DNA of 64,000 nucleotides. Source: Corythucha ciliata (lineage: Eukaryota; Arthropoda; Insecta; Hemiptera; Tingidae). The position numbers and the translations under genes were made by a program. Under the pieces are notes generated by a model. The model ran no database searches, had not been told where the DNA came from, and saw only the letters and a program-made list of their open reading frames with translations. Positions within the stretch are counted from its first letter, which is position 1, and every line of letters starts with the position of its first letter. Shown in pieces: positions 25,120-35,755 of this stretch. The stretch spans positions 41,726,001 through 41,790,000 of the forward strand of contig CM075943.1 of the NCBI GenBank assembly GCA_038030265.1, read 5' to 3'.

Positions 25120-28100
25120 CGTCCTAGACATGAGCGGGAATCACGCGATCATTTCAGCGTTTAGCGTCTTGAGCGTTTTTGGCGGGAAACACCTATGTCA
25201 TACGGTTTTATCTGTGCGAATTCGCACGCCCACTGCAAACGTTGCTGCGAGCAGGACTTCTCGGAATAAAACGTGGAATTCTTAGGTGAAAATTCCGGCC
25301 CACCAACTGATCCACCCACCGATTCAGATACCAATGTTCGGACACCAAACCATCGACAAGACAACGTTCCATTTACAGCGCTGCTGATGGCCCCTTTACA
25401 GAGGCATTTTGGCCTGCCCAGGATAAAAATGACCCTAAAAACGTTAGTAATCCCCTTGTTTCCATCATTGTATACTTCGGGGCCCCCTCCGAACGGCGGG
25501 CGGCCCGGGGCGGTCATCTCCTCTCGTCACTTGCTCGATACTCTACTGAGCATATTGAACCTTGAGTTACCATTAACCACCCTTCCTTTTAGTTTTATAT
25601 TTGTGTATACAATATTTTGTGCAACAGAAGAAAGGAGTGAGAGCGTCATAAATCATTCCCCATGAGGGCGGATTGAGTCGCCAGCTCTATATCCTTAGCA
25701 AGACGCAGAACTTAATTATCACCCTCCGACAGAGATAAAGATACAGCTCGTTTTCAAACGTCGGCATTTGTAAAAACAAAACAAACAAACAAAAGAACAG
25801 CTCCAACAAGCCCAAAGATATACAGCTCATAAATATGCAAACAGTTCGAAGATTAACGTTTCAAAAGCGTCGTTGTGATTAGGAAACTTCTTTCAAAGTT
25901 TCCTTTTTTTATCTTTCTCTTCACTTAACTAAATACTTCACTGATTAACTGTAATTGGCCACGCTCTATTTGTATAACAAAATTACTTTTCAGAAGACCC
26001 TCATTTTCTCTCTCTCTACCTATAAATTTAACGGAAATAATTTCTTATGGTATCTGGCATAATTAAAAATCACGCGCTTTTTGAAATTGCTGGTTGTCGT
26101 AAGCATTTGTTTTAATTTTTTTTTTTTTTTTTAAGTAAAGTTCACCCTTGCGCTGTTAATATAAAAATCCTGCGTACCTACTGGCCAAAATAAAAGAATC
26201 TCATTAGACTTTTCCTCTTTCGATGCCCTGAGGGAGATCCCCTCGCCCCTTTGTGCTGTGCAATCGAAATTACAGCCTTTTGAAAATACGCTATTGCATA
26301 AAAATTTCACCTCTTTGGAATATTTAAAGAATTTCGAGCACCGCCCAGAACGCCATTTCCCCTTCGGGGCATCCCTCGATTAATTGCCTGTATTTTACAA
26401 CTTCAAGTTCCACCAAAAACCCTTTTCTCCATTAGATGAAGGGAAGGGACTAAATACAGTTAAGACAGATAACTTTATTATTGCAGCAATGTTGTCTTTC
26501 GCTTAAAAGGAAAGCCAGCTCTAACCCGCTCCTTCGTTGCTCTTCCACCACCATCCACAAACATACCGTTTCTAATTATGACTTTCGTAATACTTTATTT
26601 AGTTCTCCCAAGGCTCTTTTGGGAAAAGTTGTGCGAATTAAGGGCTGGTTGAGTTACAAGAGAAGTATATAGGAGTAGCGAGAGTCAGTCAATCAACAAT
26701 GCTTCTAACGTCATTCTCTTTTTGTCGCAGTAATGATCCTTTATTTTCAGTTCAGTCCGCCATATCGAGTACTAGAGGCTTACCACAATCGCAGTAAAAT
26801 TAAACGTTTCAAAAATGTATTTTTTATGCTAGCATATATTTCTGCCACTCAAAATACTGACGATGTAATAGTAATGACGTAATAGTTTGGTGGAAATAAA
26901 GACTAAGCGGACCTGCAGGGCAAATGCGGAGTATATGCGTGCTCACTCATAGTGGTTGAAAACCCCACATACACAAAAAAAGCTCTAAAACGTGAGTGCC
27001 AGCAATTAGCACTGAAAGAGCGATGCGGCTTCAAGATTTTTCCATTTGTCAAGTGGTTCTGAAAGCTTGTTGTTAAAAAATTTTGTTTTTCCGTGGATCC
27101 GTGTGCGGTCTGGAATAAAAGAGAACTAGATATAGATCTAGAACTAGAACTAGAACAGTCAGATTTCACAGAATAGGCCACCTGAGTTACTTGTACTTCC
27201 TTGACATACACCTTGCCACTAATCCACTTTTGTTTTAGAGTATTGTATTGTTGCATATTACTTTCTAATTGTAATTTCTAACGCCCCAAAGAACATCGTT
27301 CGTAAGCTGCGCGTTGTTTGCCTCTAATTAAACAGAAATATTAGTGGGAATAGCAGGAATGGCTCAGTTTCACTTGACAACATTATTTTTTGCCTTTGCA
27401 CGACCTAAAAGATGCCTAGGTAATTGATAAATTTCACAAGTTTTAATTTTTCACAAAAGAAAGAAAATTATAATAATAGAATTCAAGGAGGCAAGAGGCA
27501 CGAAGTAAAAGGAGCATTATTAAGATTTCATCGTTAGATCTTCGTTTTGAAAGGTGATTCACTAGGAACAATGTGCACTTTCTGAAGGGAACTTCAGACT
27601 GTTTTTGAAGTATCTAAAAGGAATGAGTGAGGTGAGGCGGACAATTGGTGATGAGGTCTATCTAGTGGAGACAGGACGTCCCATTTCATTGTTCTTAAAG
27701 CCTTCGTAAAGTTTGAAAAAGTGACAGTTAAAGGGAGGAAACCTTTTTACTTGTAGCTACACTGGAGTATAGCCACTCATTCCCACTTCAACTTTCAAGG
27801 CTCTGTTTTGATCTTGAGACAATTGATTAGTTGCTAGTAGAAAAAACTGTGTATAGCACTTCTTTCTCGGCTAAATACACGAATACATTCATAAACGTTC
27901 GAATGTTCGTTATAAGTATTAATCTACGCTGCCAGACTGAATTATTCTGATCTACATTTTTTTATAAGAATTCAAACATTTTTTTTTTAAATAAAATAAT
28001 TACATTTTGGGAATTTCCGATGAAAGGGCTGCCACGCCATCGGAACGCCCTGGAACGTCCTATGTGAACAAGAGCCCTGCGGACCTCGCCCCAAATCCAG

Positions 28101-28220
28101 GCCCGGGAGGGCCTTCGAGGGCCCCCTCATAAATAAACAGACAAAAACCTAAATGCATTCAGGCATGGTGCAGACTATTATGGTGATTTTCATGGTACGT
28201 ACACAGATCTTCAGAAACGC
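25120..28220. other. Long stretch without recognisable gene
   Basis: GC-richer patches at 25270-25520 and 28015-28130 have open frames of 118-130 codons on both strands but no motif I know. A splice-acceptor-like site precedes an open stretch at 26488, but a stop soon follows in one frame. T runs at 26118-26133, a CTAGAA microsatellite near 27130-27155. Confidence 0.45.
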
Positions 28221-28224
28221 AGAA

Positions 28225-28891
28225 TTAAGGATTCTTCAATTTTAGCAGCGAATGGTCACATTTCAATCAATTTTAACCGTGATCTAGCGCCTCTTCTATT
28301 CGAATCACGGGATTAGCGCTAAAATCGTCTCTTTTCAACCGTGAGGTGGCACTCTTCCTCCATTTTTGGCCCTGAATTATTGCTTTTCCTCTCGTTTAGC
28401 CTTCAAATAGATCAATTTTTCTCTATTCCACCCAAAGAGTGATCGCCTTTTCTCAATTTTTATCGTGTTTATTCACCTTCAGCCAAGAATTAATTGGCGG
28501 TTTTTATCCATTTCAGTCGTGAATTAGAACTTTTACTGCAATGAAGCACTAAATTGGCTCTTTCTCCACATTTTAGCTGAATTACAGCATTATTTTCCCT
28601 ACAAATTAACGCTTTTTCTTTAATTTAGCCGTGTAATGTAGATTTTTCTCAATGCGATAGCCACGAAAATTAAAGAATTTTCTCAATATTTGCAGGGAAA
28701 TAGCGACTTTACCACATTAAGCAATGAACTAGCGCTTCTTGGTATCGATTTTAACCACAGAGTTGTCCCCGAAGACGCTAAATTATGGTTTCGTCAATTT
28801 TATCCGCGAATGCTCACAACTTGTTCAGAATTATATGTACCTATACTGTGATTAAGTAACTTTAAGCATCGGATTAGCGCTAAAATTGTCA
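28225..28891 (+). repeat. Minisatellite family C, block 4 (left of tRNA insertion)
   Basis: About 20 diverged plus-orientation units. It stops at CTAAAATTGTCA (28880-28891) and resumes after the same 12 bases at 30411-30422, so the array was continuous before the 28892-30410 insertion. Confidence 0.75.
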
Positions 28892-29009
28892 GATGGATAT
28901 ATTGAATAAATCTGTCGCCGGTATTTTAATTAATAAATTAATTAGACTGATATTATCCGGACGACGATGGAAGGGCATAGCCCAACACGATTCGAGTTTC
29001 GAGAAAAAA

Positions 29010-29084
29010 TGGCTCCCCGGCGGGATTTGAACCCGCAACCTCTGGATTACCAGTCCAGCACGCTGCCATTTGCGCCACGGAGAC
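29010..29084 (-). tRNA. tRNA-like gene A, anticodon GGT (Thr-like)
   Basis: 75 nt with all four arms pairable: D stem GCGC/GCGT, anticodon stem CTGGA/TCCAG, T stem GCGGG/CCCGC, six of seven acceptor pairs (position 1 is G opposite G). U8, A14, G18G19 and TTC are in place. A box TGGCGCAAATGG and B box GGTTCAAATCC fit Pol III consensus, and a T6 terminator follows directly. The anticodon loop CTGGTAA gives GGT, which would read threonine ACC/ACT. Eukaryotic Thr tRNAs normally use AGT, so this is more likely a repeat-borne tRNA derivative than a working decoder. Confidence 0.65.
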
Positions 29085-29331
29085 GCCTATGAGAGTCGTA
29101 CTCCGAGGGATAAGCTAAGCCGAACCCCACCCAGGTCCATTGTTTCTCGAAACTCTAGGCGCTTCTCCTGATCGGTAAACCACGCCGAATTTTATCTTAT
29201 CTAGATGTTGTTAGATGGATATATTGAATAAATCTGTCGCCGGTATTTTAATTAATAAATTAATTAGACTGATATTATCCGGACGACGATGGAAGGGCAT
29301 AGCCCAACACGATTCGAGTTTCGAGAAAAAA

Positions 29332-29406
29332 TGGCTCCCCGGCGGGATTTGAACCCGCAACCTCTGGATTACCAGTCCAGCACGCTGCCATTTGCGCCAC
29401 GGAGAC
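29332..29406 (-). tRNA. tRNA-like gene B, anticodon GGT
   Basis: Identical to gene A over the 75 nt, 322 bp further on, with the same T6 terminator. Flanks are nearly identical, so the unit duplicated recently. Confidence 0.65.
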
Positions 29407-29511
29407 GCCTATGGGAGTCGTACTCCGAGGGATAAGCTAAGCCGAACCCCAACCAGGTCCATTGTTTCTCGAAACTCTAGGCGCTTCTCCTGATCGGTAA
29501 GCCAGGTCGAA

Positions 29512-29630
29512 TTTGCGCCACGGAGACGCTATGGGAGTCGTACTCCGAGGGATAAGCTAAGCCGAACCCCAACCAGGTCCATTGTTTCTCGAAACTCTAG
29601 GCGCTTCTCCTGATCGGTAAGCCACGCCGA
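29512..29630 (-). pseudogene. Partial tRNA-like unit (5' fragment)
   Basis: Only the first 16 or so bases of the tRNA-like gene (29512-29526) plus its upstream leader are present. They join directly to leader sequence of the preceding unit, leaving a 120-bp extra segment between genes B and C. Confidence 0.65.
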
Positions 29631-29773
29631 ATTTTATCTTATCTAGATGTTTTTAGATGGATATATTGAATAAATCTGTCGCCGGTATTTTAATTAATAA
29701 ATTAATTAGACTGATATTATCCGGACGACGATGGAAGGGCATAGCCCAACACGATTCGAGTTTCGAGAAAAAA

Positions 29774-29848
29774 TGGCTCCCCGGCGGGATTTGAACCCGC
29801 AACCTCTGGATTACCAGTCCAGCACGCTGCCATTTGCGCCACGGAGAC
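29774..29848 (-). tRNA. tRNA-like gene C, anticodon GGT
   Basis: Third identical minus-strand copy with intact A and B boxes and T6 run. Confidence 0.65.
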
Positions 29849-30255
29849 GCCTATGGGAGTCGTACTCCGAGGGATAAGCTAAGCCGAACCCCACCCAGGT
29901 CCATTGTTTCTCGAAAATCTAGGCGCTTCTCCTGATCGGTAAACCACGCCGAATTTTATCTTATCTAGATGTTGTTAGATGGATATATTGAATAAATCTG
30001 TCGCCGGTATTTTAATTAAAACATTAATTAGACTGATATTATCCGGACGACGATGGAAGGGCATAGCCCAACACGATTCGAGTTTCGAGATTAATACCGG
30101 CGACAGATTTATTCAATATATCCATCTAACAACATCTAGATAAGATAAAATTCGGCGTGGTTTACCGATCAGGAGAAGCGCCTAGAGTTTCGAGAAACAA
30201 TGGACCTGGGTGGGGTTCGGCTTAGCTTATCCCTCGGAGTACGACTCCCATAGGC

Positions 30256-30330
30256 GTCTCCGTGGCGCAAATGGCAGCGTGCTGGACTGGTAATCCAGAG
30301 GTTGCGGGTTCAAATCCCGCCGGGGAGCCA
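30256..30330 (+). tRNA. tRNA-like gene D, anticodon GGT, inverted copy
   Basis: Same 75-nt gene on the plus strand, T6 at 30331-30336. GAGTTTCGAGAAACAATGG lies at 30185-30203 and its near-exact complement at 30328-30346, overlapping the tRNA 3' end. Peptide frames starting MRVQIPPGS here are translations of the tRNA body. Confidence 0.65.
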
Positions 30331-30422
30331 TTTTTTCTCGAAACTCGAATCGTGTTGGGCTATGCCCTTCCATCGTCGTCCGGATAATATCAGTCTAATT
30401 AATTTATTAACTAAAATTGTCA

Positions 30423-30640
30423 CTTTTTCTCAAAATTTTGCAATTTTTTCCTCAATTTTATCCGAATTATGTTTTCCCTGCATTTGGCGAATTGGCGCTG
30501 TCCCTAAATAAACACTCAATTTCATATGCGGTTTGAGCGGTTTTTTCTATTTTAGCCGTGAATAATCTATTTTTGCCGAGAATGAAACGCCTTATCAAGT
30601 TTAACTGGCATTCGAGTAGCACCGGGTAATGTCTCCCCCC
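30423..30640 (+). repeat. Minisatellite family C, block 4 (right of tRNA insertion)
   Basis: Continuation of the array at 28225-28891, same orientation, ending near a C13 run at 30637. Confidence 0.65.
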
Positions 30641-30649
30641 CCCCCCCGA

Positions 30650-32459
30650 CGAGCCTGTGTGTTCTGATGGGGGGGGGGTGTTCGATCGAGCTTTTTTGTC
30701 TAACAGCAACTTATTTATTTTTAAAACATGATGCTGGGCCCCCTAAAAATCTCGGGCACGGGAGGAATCCGTCCATCCTACGCCCCTTCGACGGCTCTGG
30801 CCATCAGATCTGCCTACTTTCTGCTTTACTATAGTGTCTGAGGGCCATGTTTTTACACCAATTCTGGTCTCATTTCGATGTCCAGAACATTATAAAGTGT
30901 TTTTCAATATTATAAATAAGTTGAAGTAGGGTTTGAATCCTCAAGAATAAAGTTCCAAAAAGTTTTGTAAGGACTTGAATTCACTTCAACTTGGGACTTA
31001 CTTGTGACGTGTAGTCACTTTTGCCCTCCTGTAAATTTCCTGGTTACAATGGTGCTCTGCACCATTGATTGGCCAATGCTCCTTCATGTCACTTAAAAAA
31101 TACAAAAATGCACATACATATTATAAGCACATTTCAAATGTCGTGCCGGCAGTGACTTTATGACCTCTTCGAACTTTGAATGAGGAAATTCACGCTCGAT
31201 AAGCGGTCGCGAGGCAAGGTGCGGGGCGGGCGTGGGGGAGACGGTCCACCCCGGTACCATATTCACAGTAGGGTGCCAAAATGAGGTAAATTAACTTTTA
31301 ATAGTATTTATCAAGGTGCAACTCTTTATTTTTCTCTCACTTAAGTCAGGGCAAACCTCATTTTTCTTATTTTTTTGTTCGGTGGCAGTTATAGAGTTAG
31401 CTGAGTCAGAGGAAATCTAAATACGATTTTATCGTATGTAAAAGTTTGTCGTATATAAAAGTTAGGCGATAATAATTTTAGTTCAAACAAAAAGTTTAAA
31501 ACATAAGAACAAAAATAAAAGATCTAGAGGAAAGAAAACCACGCCACGAGCTCACAATTATTTTAACGGGAGGGTTTCAATAGGACCACGTTCCTGTCTG
31601 TCAAGGGCGGCTGTCTTTACCGAGCTAAGGCACGAAAGGGCTAATAATGCCATCCCCCTTTTTTTACAAAAATAAAGTTGAAAAAAGAAATTTGCTTCAG
31701 TCGTAATGGTTTGTGTACAAAGTGAAACCTCGCTAGTAAGTGAGCCCATTACACCGGGTAATAAAAGAACGAAGGTCGTTCAAAGGGCGATTAAACCTTA
31801 GTAGGCTGCGACCGTGAACTTTTTCTTCGTCAGTGCATGATTTAAAGTCTGAGCAGGGGAGACTAAAAGTTTTTAAAAATAGTTTCAATTACCTCACTCT
31901 AGAAAGAAGGAAAAAAAAAGTGAGAACCCTACCGTGGATCTTAATACATTGTACACCCCCAGACGTAGTAATTAGGACGACGCAGACGTGACTTCACTTC
32001 ACAACATCACATGACGCTGCAAGTTGGACCTCGCCGCGTTCTAATTTGAAAAAGAAGAACATAAGAAAAACAAAAAAAACAACCACCTAATTATTTCAGG
32101 TTGATAAGCACCGTCCGAACTGCCCCCACGAGGTATTTTAGCAGGCAAGTAAAAGGAATTCAAAAAGAAGTCCACATTCTGTTTTGAGGCAAATATGAGC
32201 CTAATATAATCAACATTGCTTATGTTTAACGATCACAGTGGAAAATATATGGAAAAGGACAAAATCAAGCGTATAAGAGGAGCCAAACGCTGGTGGCTGC
32301 GGTGAAATCCGTTTTTGCGACTGAAACAACCCATATACAGAAAAGTCCTCATTCAAAGTAAATTATATCAGAAAAGAGAGTGGTGAACAAAATAACAATT
32401 GAAATAAAATAGAAATATCTATAAAGCTAGGGAGGAAATGTAACCTTAGTCATACATGC

Positions 32460-32462
<3 letters not shown>
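30650..32462. other. Stretch without recognisable gene
   Basis: No coding or RNA feature recognised. G runs flank 30670. Mostly AT-rich, possibly intron of the plus-strand gene whose last exons lie at 33414-33713. Confidence 0.4.

Positions 32463-32502
<40 letters not shown>
32463..32502. repeat. A40 tract
   Basis: Forty uninterrupted A residues after GCAGT. An equally long tract lies at 40131-40170. No retroposon body or target duplication is evident next to it. Confidence 0.9.
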
Positions 32503-32506
<4 letters not shown>

Positions 32507-33413
32507 CGTGGAGATTATTCCTCCCAGAGACGTTAATGAAGAAGTAAAAACTTTCTTTTTAGCTGTTTACCTTTCCTTATCGTTCCGTATTATGAGGTAA
32601 TTATATAAAGTCGTTTTAACTATACGAAAACAAAATATAGGTGCGATAAATACAACTTCTTTCACTTTACACTAAGGCCTTTACTATAAAAGAAGGGTAT
32701 ATCTTTACGGTCCACTTATGACTATTTTACAACCTCTTTATTACCCCTCCGTTGATGGTGAAGTATGGCCGGTTGTTCTATGGAAGTAATGGATGAGGTA
32801 TCTCGTTAATGACCTAGTAGTAAGTTAGGTTTAGTGAGCTAAATGCGCAGTAGACTAGGACAAAAGAAAACATAAAGTGTTAACCACAACATGTTATATG
32901 AAAGTACGGCCCCAAGAGAGAAAAATTATTAGATAAGTCCTATAATATTGTGGTAAATCGGGGTGCGAAGGCAAGCTGTGACTCTTGAAAATGAAAAATA
33001 GACGTCCGGCTGGTGATGCAATGTTGTACAGTATGAACGTGGAAAATTCATTTCGCTTCTTTTTCTAGGTTTTCCGTTTCAGTGTATAGCGTCCGCATGA
33101 GCTTCCTCCCGTATGTTTTGTTCTCTCTCTCTCTCTCGTATATTTCTAGGTGCTTCCTTTCCCTAAAAACCCTTTGTTTTATTGATACACAGTTTGAAAA
33201 AACGATTTACTCCCGCCTGCTCTCCCACTACCGCACTCCTCTAGAAAATGAAAATTTATTAAGTTCGTAAATGTATTAAGTTTGTCAGAGTTTGCCCGTG
33301 CACAAATAACTTTCAAAGTCATTTCAATTAAAAAAATATGAACTCATGTAAATTGAAGGTTTGAAAATGCGGTGATATTGATTTTTTTTTTTTTTTTTTT
33401 TTTTTCTATTCAG
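32503..33413. other. Probable intron sequence
   Basis: AT-rich, no coding signal. Contains a short CT microsatellite at 33122-33137 and ends in a 24-base T run followed by CTATTCAG, a strong polypyrimidine tract and splice acceptor for the exon at 33414. Confidence 0.45.
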
Positions 33414-33548
33414 TTTTTAACGGTGTTCGATCGTGAAGGAAAGCTTTGGGATGGAGGGATGTTGTGGGGACACACAGAAAACATAATAAATCCCATTTTC
33501 ATACCAAAGCAAAAGGCCTTTTATGTCGCTACGACATGTGGCAAAAAG
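33414..33548 (+). CDS. Penultimate coding exon of an unidentified gene
   Basis: A 135-nt open segment between a strong acceptor (T24, then CTATTCAG) and a donor (AAAAAG|GTATTT). The open frame, in phase with the next exon, begins FLTVFDREGKLWDGGMLW and ends VATTCGKK, with a codon pattern unlike the surrounding AT-rich DNA. Length is a multiple of three. It shows one cysteine, several aromatic residues and no transmembrane segment. I do not recognise the protein. A beta-propeller-like or enzyme-domain end is possible but unsupported. Upstream exons were not found in the window. Confidence 0.5.
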
Positions 33549-33662
33549 GTATTTGTCACATTTTTATAGTCTTCCTCCCCACCAATCCTCGTTTTTCTTA
33601 AAATTCATGAGAGAAATAAAGGGAAAATATCTTATTCTTTTTTTATTCTTCTTCTTCTGTAG

Positions 33663-33713
33663 GCTCGTCAAAAACAGTCCCTGGATGTTTCAGTCCACAG
33701 CGATATCATCTAA
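33663..33713 (+). CDS. Last coding exon of the same gene
   Basis: After a 114-nt intron ending in a pyrimidine-rich tract and CTGTAG, 16 codons follow (ARQKQSLDVSVHSDII) and then TAA at 33711-33713. Joining in phase 0 gives a hydrophilic C-terminus of 61 residues over the two exons. A hAT MITE begins 65 bases after the stop and may lie within the 3' untranslated region. Confidence 0.45.
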   Translation, partial: ARQKQSLDVSVHSDII

Positions 33714-33777
33714 ATTGCTAATCGCACCTATAGATCCGTCCCTTTAAAGGTTCCCCTTCCTTTGCTAATCTCAAGAG

Positions 33778-34356
33778 CAGTGATGGGATGTACCAAGGTA
33801 CATTTTTAGTACATAGGTACGTACCTAGGTATATTTTAATTTTGAGTACCTGTAACGGTACCTAGGTACCGAAAAAATCAAAGTAACAGCTAAGTACCTA
33901 GGTACTGAAAATGTACCTTTAGCTGAATTTCCACGAGTCATTGTAATTGTAAAAGACAAAAAATTGCTAAATAACACTGGACGACAACTATAAAAAGTTG
34001 GTTTTGTCGAGTACCAACCAAGAGTTCTAACTTCTAATAACAAAGTTACCTAGTGCAATTGTACCTGATAATAGGAACCATTTTATTTTTCGTTTCGTTT
34101 GTTTCTTCTTTTAACGTAACTTCTTCTTTAATGTATCTTTCTTTTAATGTATGTTTTTTCTTTTAACGGAAAGTACCTAGGTACTTTTTGAATTTCTACC
34201 TGGGTAGTACCTAGGTACTTTTTGAATTTCTACCTGGGTAGTACCTAGGTACTTTTCAATTTTCAGTACCTGTAACTGTACCTAGGTACTTGACAAACTG
34301 GAAGTACACCTGTAACTTACCTAGGTACAAATTTGATTGTACCTGTCCCATCACTG
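33778..34356. mobile_element. hAT MITE packed with GTACCTAGGTAC palindromes
   Basis: Terminal inverted repeats CAGTGATGGGA / TCCCATCACTG, flanked by CTCAAGAG (33770-33777) and CTCAAGAT (34357-34364), an 8-bp duplication with one change, as made by hAT transposases. Both subterminal regions carry many GTACCTAGGTAC palindromes and half-sites, likely transposase binding sites. 579 bp, no transposase. Confidence 0.85.
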
Positions 34357-34364
34357 CTCAAGAT

Positions 34365-34904
34365 TAACAATGACCTCACCCGAAAGATTAATGGTGGAAC
34401 GTTTATGAATAGCGGATACCTACGACTACGATACAATACGAAGGAGTAACTTGCTGCTGGTGAGAACTTCACTGAAGGTTAGCATTGGAGAGAGAAACTA
34501 AAGTATTTAACTTTTTTGTGGCCTGTTTTGACGCTTTCCTGAATTTTTTCTCAGTTTCCCGACATTTTGGACACTTTCCGATTGTAAGAGATCATTTTTG
34601 CATCGAAAAATAGCTCTTTTTATAACAAACAGTCTCGTTTTATAGTCCGGGAGACCAGGGAGACATTTGCGTGTTCAATAAATTTTAATTTGAATTTTGA
34701 CAGTAAAGACAGTGTGGGAATGAAGAAGTGTATATCCTGTGTTATCCGATTTGAAAGGGCCCAACCAAATCGTCAACTTCAACGGGTCCACCGTCTTTCG
34801 GCTCAAAAAAAAGCTGCACTACGACCGTTTCACTGGCTAATTGCTAGTTTTTGAAGGATAAATCGCCAATCTTAGACCCGAAATTGTGCTGCTTCTGGAC
34901 CAAT
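34365..34904. other. Stretch without recognisable gene
   Basis: AT-rich, no open frame of note, between the hAT MITE and the second tRNA-like cluster. Confidence 0.45.
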
Positions 34905-35074
34905 CCGGACTGGCGGGTGACGCCTTTGGCAGTCGTACTGCGAGGGATCAGCTAAGCCGAACCCCACCCAGGGCCATTGTTTCTCGAAACTCTAGGTGTT
35001 TCTCCTTATGACACAGGTAAACCACGCCGATGTCGTTCGTGATCGTAGATGAAGTTCGATAGATGAATTTCGAT

Positions 35075-35163
35075 AATGGCGCAATTGGCCAGTAATCCAG
35101 TGCTAATCCGGTGCTTGACTAGTAATCCAGAGGTTGCGGGTTCAAATCCCGCCGGGTAGCCCA
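35075..35163 (+). pseudogene. Degenerate tRNA-like copy, anticodon AGT
   Basis: The T arm, acceptor 3' side, and T6 run match the cluster unit. The D-arm half is duplicated and scrambled (AGTAATCCAG occurs twice). The anticodon loop reads CTAGTAA, giving AGT, and one anticodon-stem pair is lost. Confidence 0.55.
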
Positions 35164-35547
35164 TTTTTTCTCGAAACTCGAATCGTGTTGGGCTATGCCC
35201 TTCCATCGTCGTCCGGAAGATATCACTTTCATTTAATTTATTTAATTAAATGCCGGCGACAACATCTTTCTTCATCTATCGAAAGAGCCTCGAAAAACAA
35301 AAAATGTATAATATTATTACGATACGTAGGCGTAAAGAAGCATTTTACGAACGAGGCGCAATGGCACGAGACGAAGTCGAGTGACATAATCGGACGAGTT
35401 TGTAATGAGATTTTACGCCTCAGTATCGTACGCTATTTTTCCTACGGAGACTTTTAAAGTCTGTTAATCAGTAAATTAATTAAACTGATATTATCCGGAC
35501 GACGATGGAAGGGCATAGCCCAACACGATTCGAGTTTCGAGAAAAAA

Positions 35548-35622
35548 TGGCTCTCCGGCGGGATTTGAACCCGCAACCTCTGGATTACCAGTCCAGCACG
35601 CTGCCATTTGCGCCACGGAGGC
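35548..35622 (-). tRNA. tRNA-like gene E, anticodon GGT
   Basis: Matches the first-cluster genes except at two acceptor-stem positions (5' GCCTCCG, 3' CGGAGAG), which leaves five of seven acceptor pairs. A and B boxes and T6 run are intact. Confidence 0.55.
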
Positions 35623-35755
35623 GCCTATGGGAGTCGTACTCCGAGGGATAAGCTAAGCCGAACCCCACCTAGGTCCATTGTTTCTCGAAACTCTAGGCGC
35701 TTCTCCTGATCGGTAAACCACGCCGAATTTAATCTTATCTAGATGTTGTTAGATT

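Larger units (their letters stand above)
28892..30410. repeat. Insertion carrying a tandem and inverted tRNA-like repeat cluster
   Basis: Three minus-oriented units with a basic period of 322 bp (tRNA-like starts at 29010 and 29332; the third, 29774, is displaced by a 120-bp partial unit at about 29512-29630), a truncated unit (29978-30090), then one inverted plus-oriented unit. Each unit has GC-rich leader, tRNA-like gene, T6 run, and an AT-rich tail with TTAATTAATAAATTAATTA. The block is flanked by an exact 12-bp direct repeat, CTAAAATTGTCA. Confidence 0.8.

Noticed and set aside
25161..25665. 118- and 130-codon frames on opposite strands
   Set aside because: They overlap in antisense, GC-rich composition explains their length, and no family is recognised.
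30302..30511. Open frames starting MRVQIPPGS at 30302, 35134 and, on the minus strand, near 35900
   Set aside because: They translate the T arm and 3' flank of the tRNA-like repeat; no independent coding evidence.
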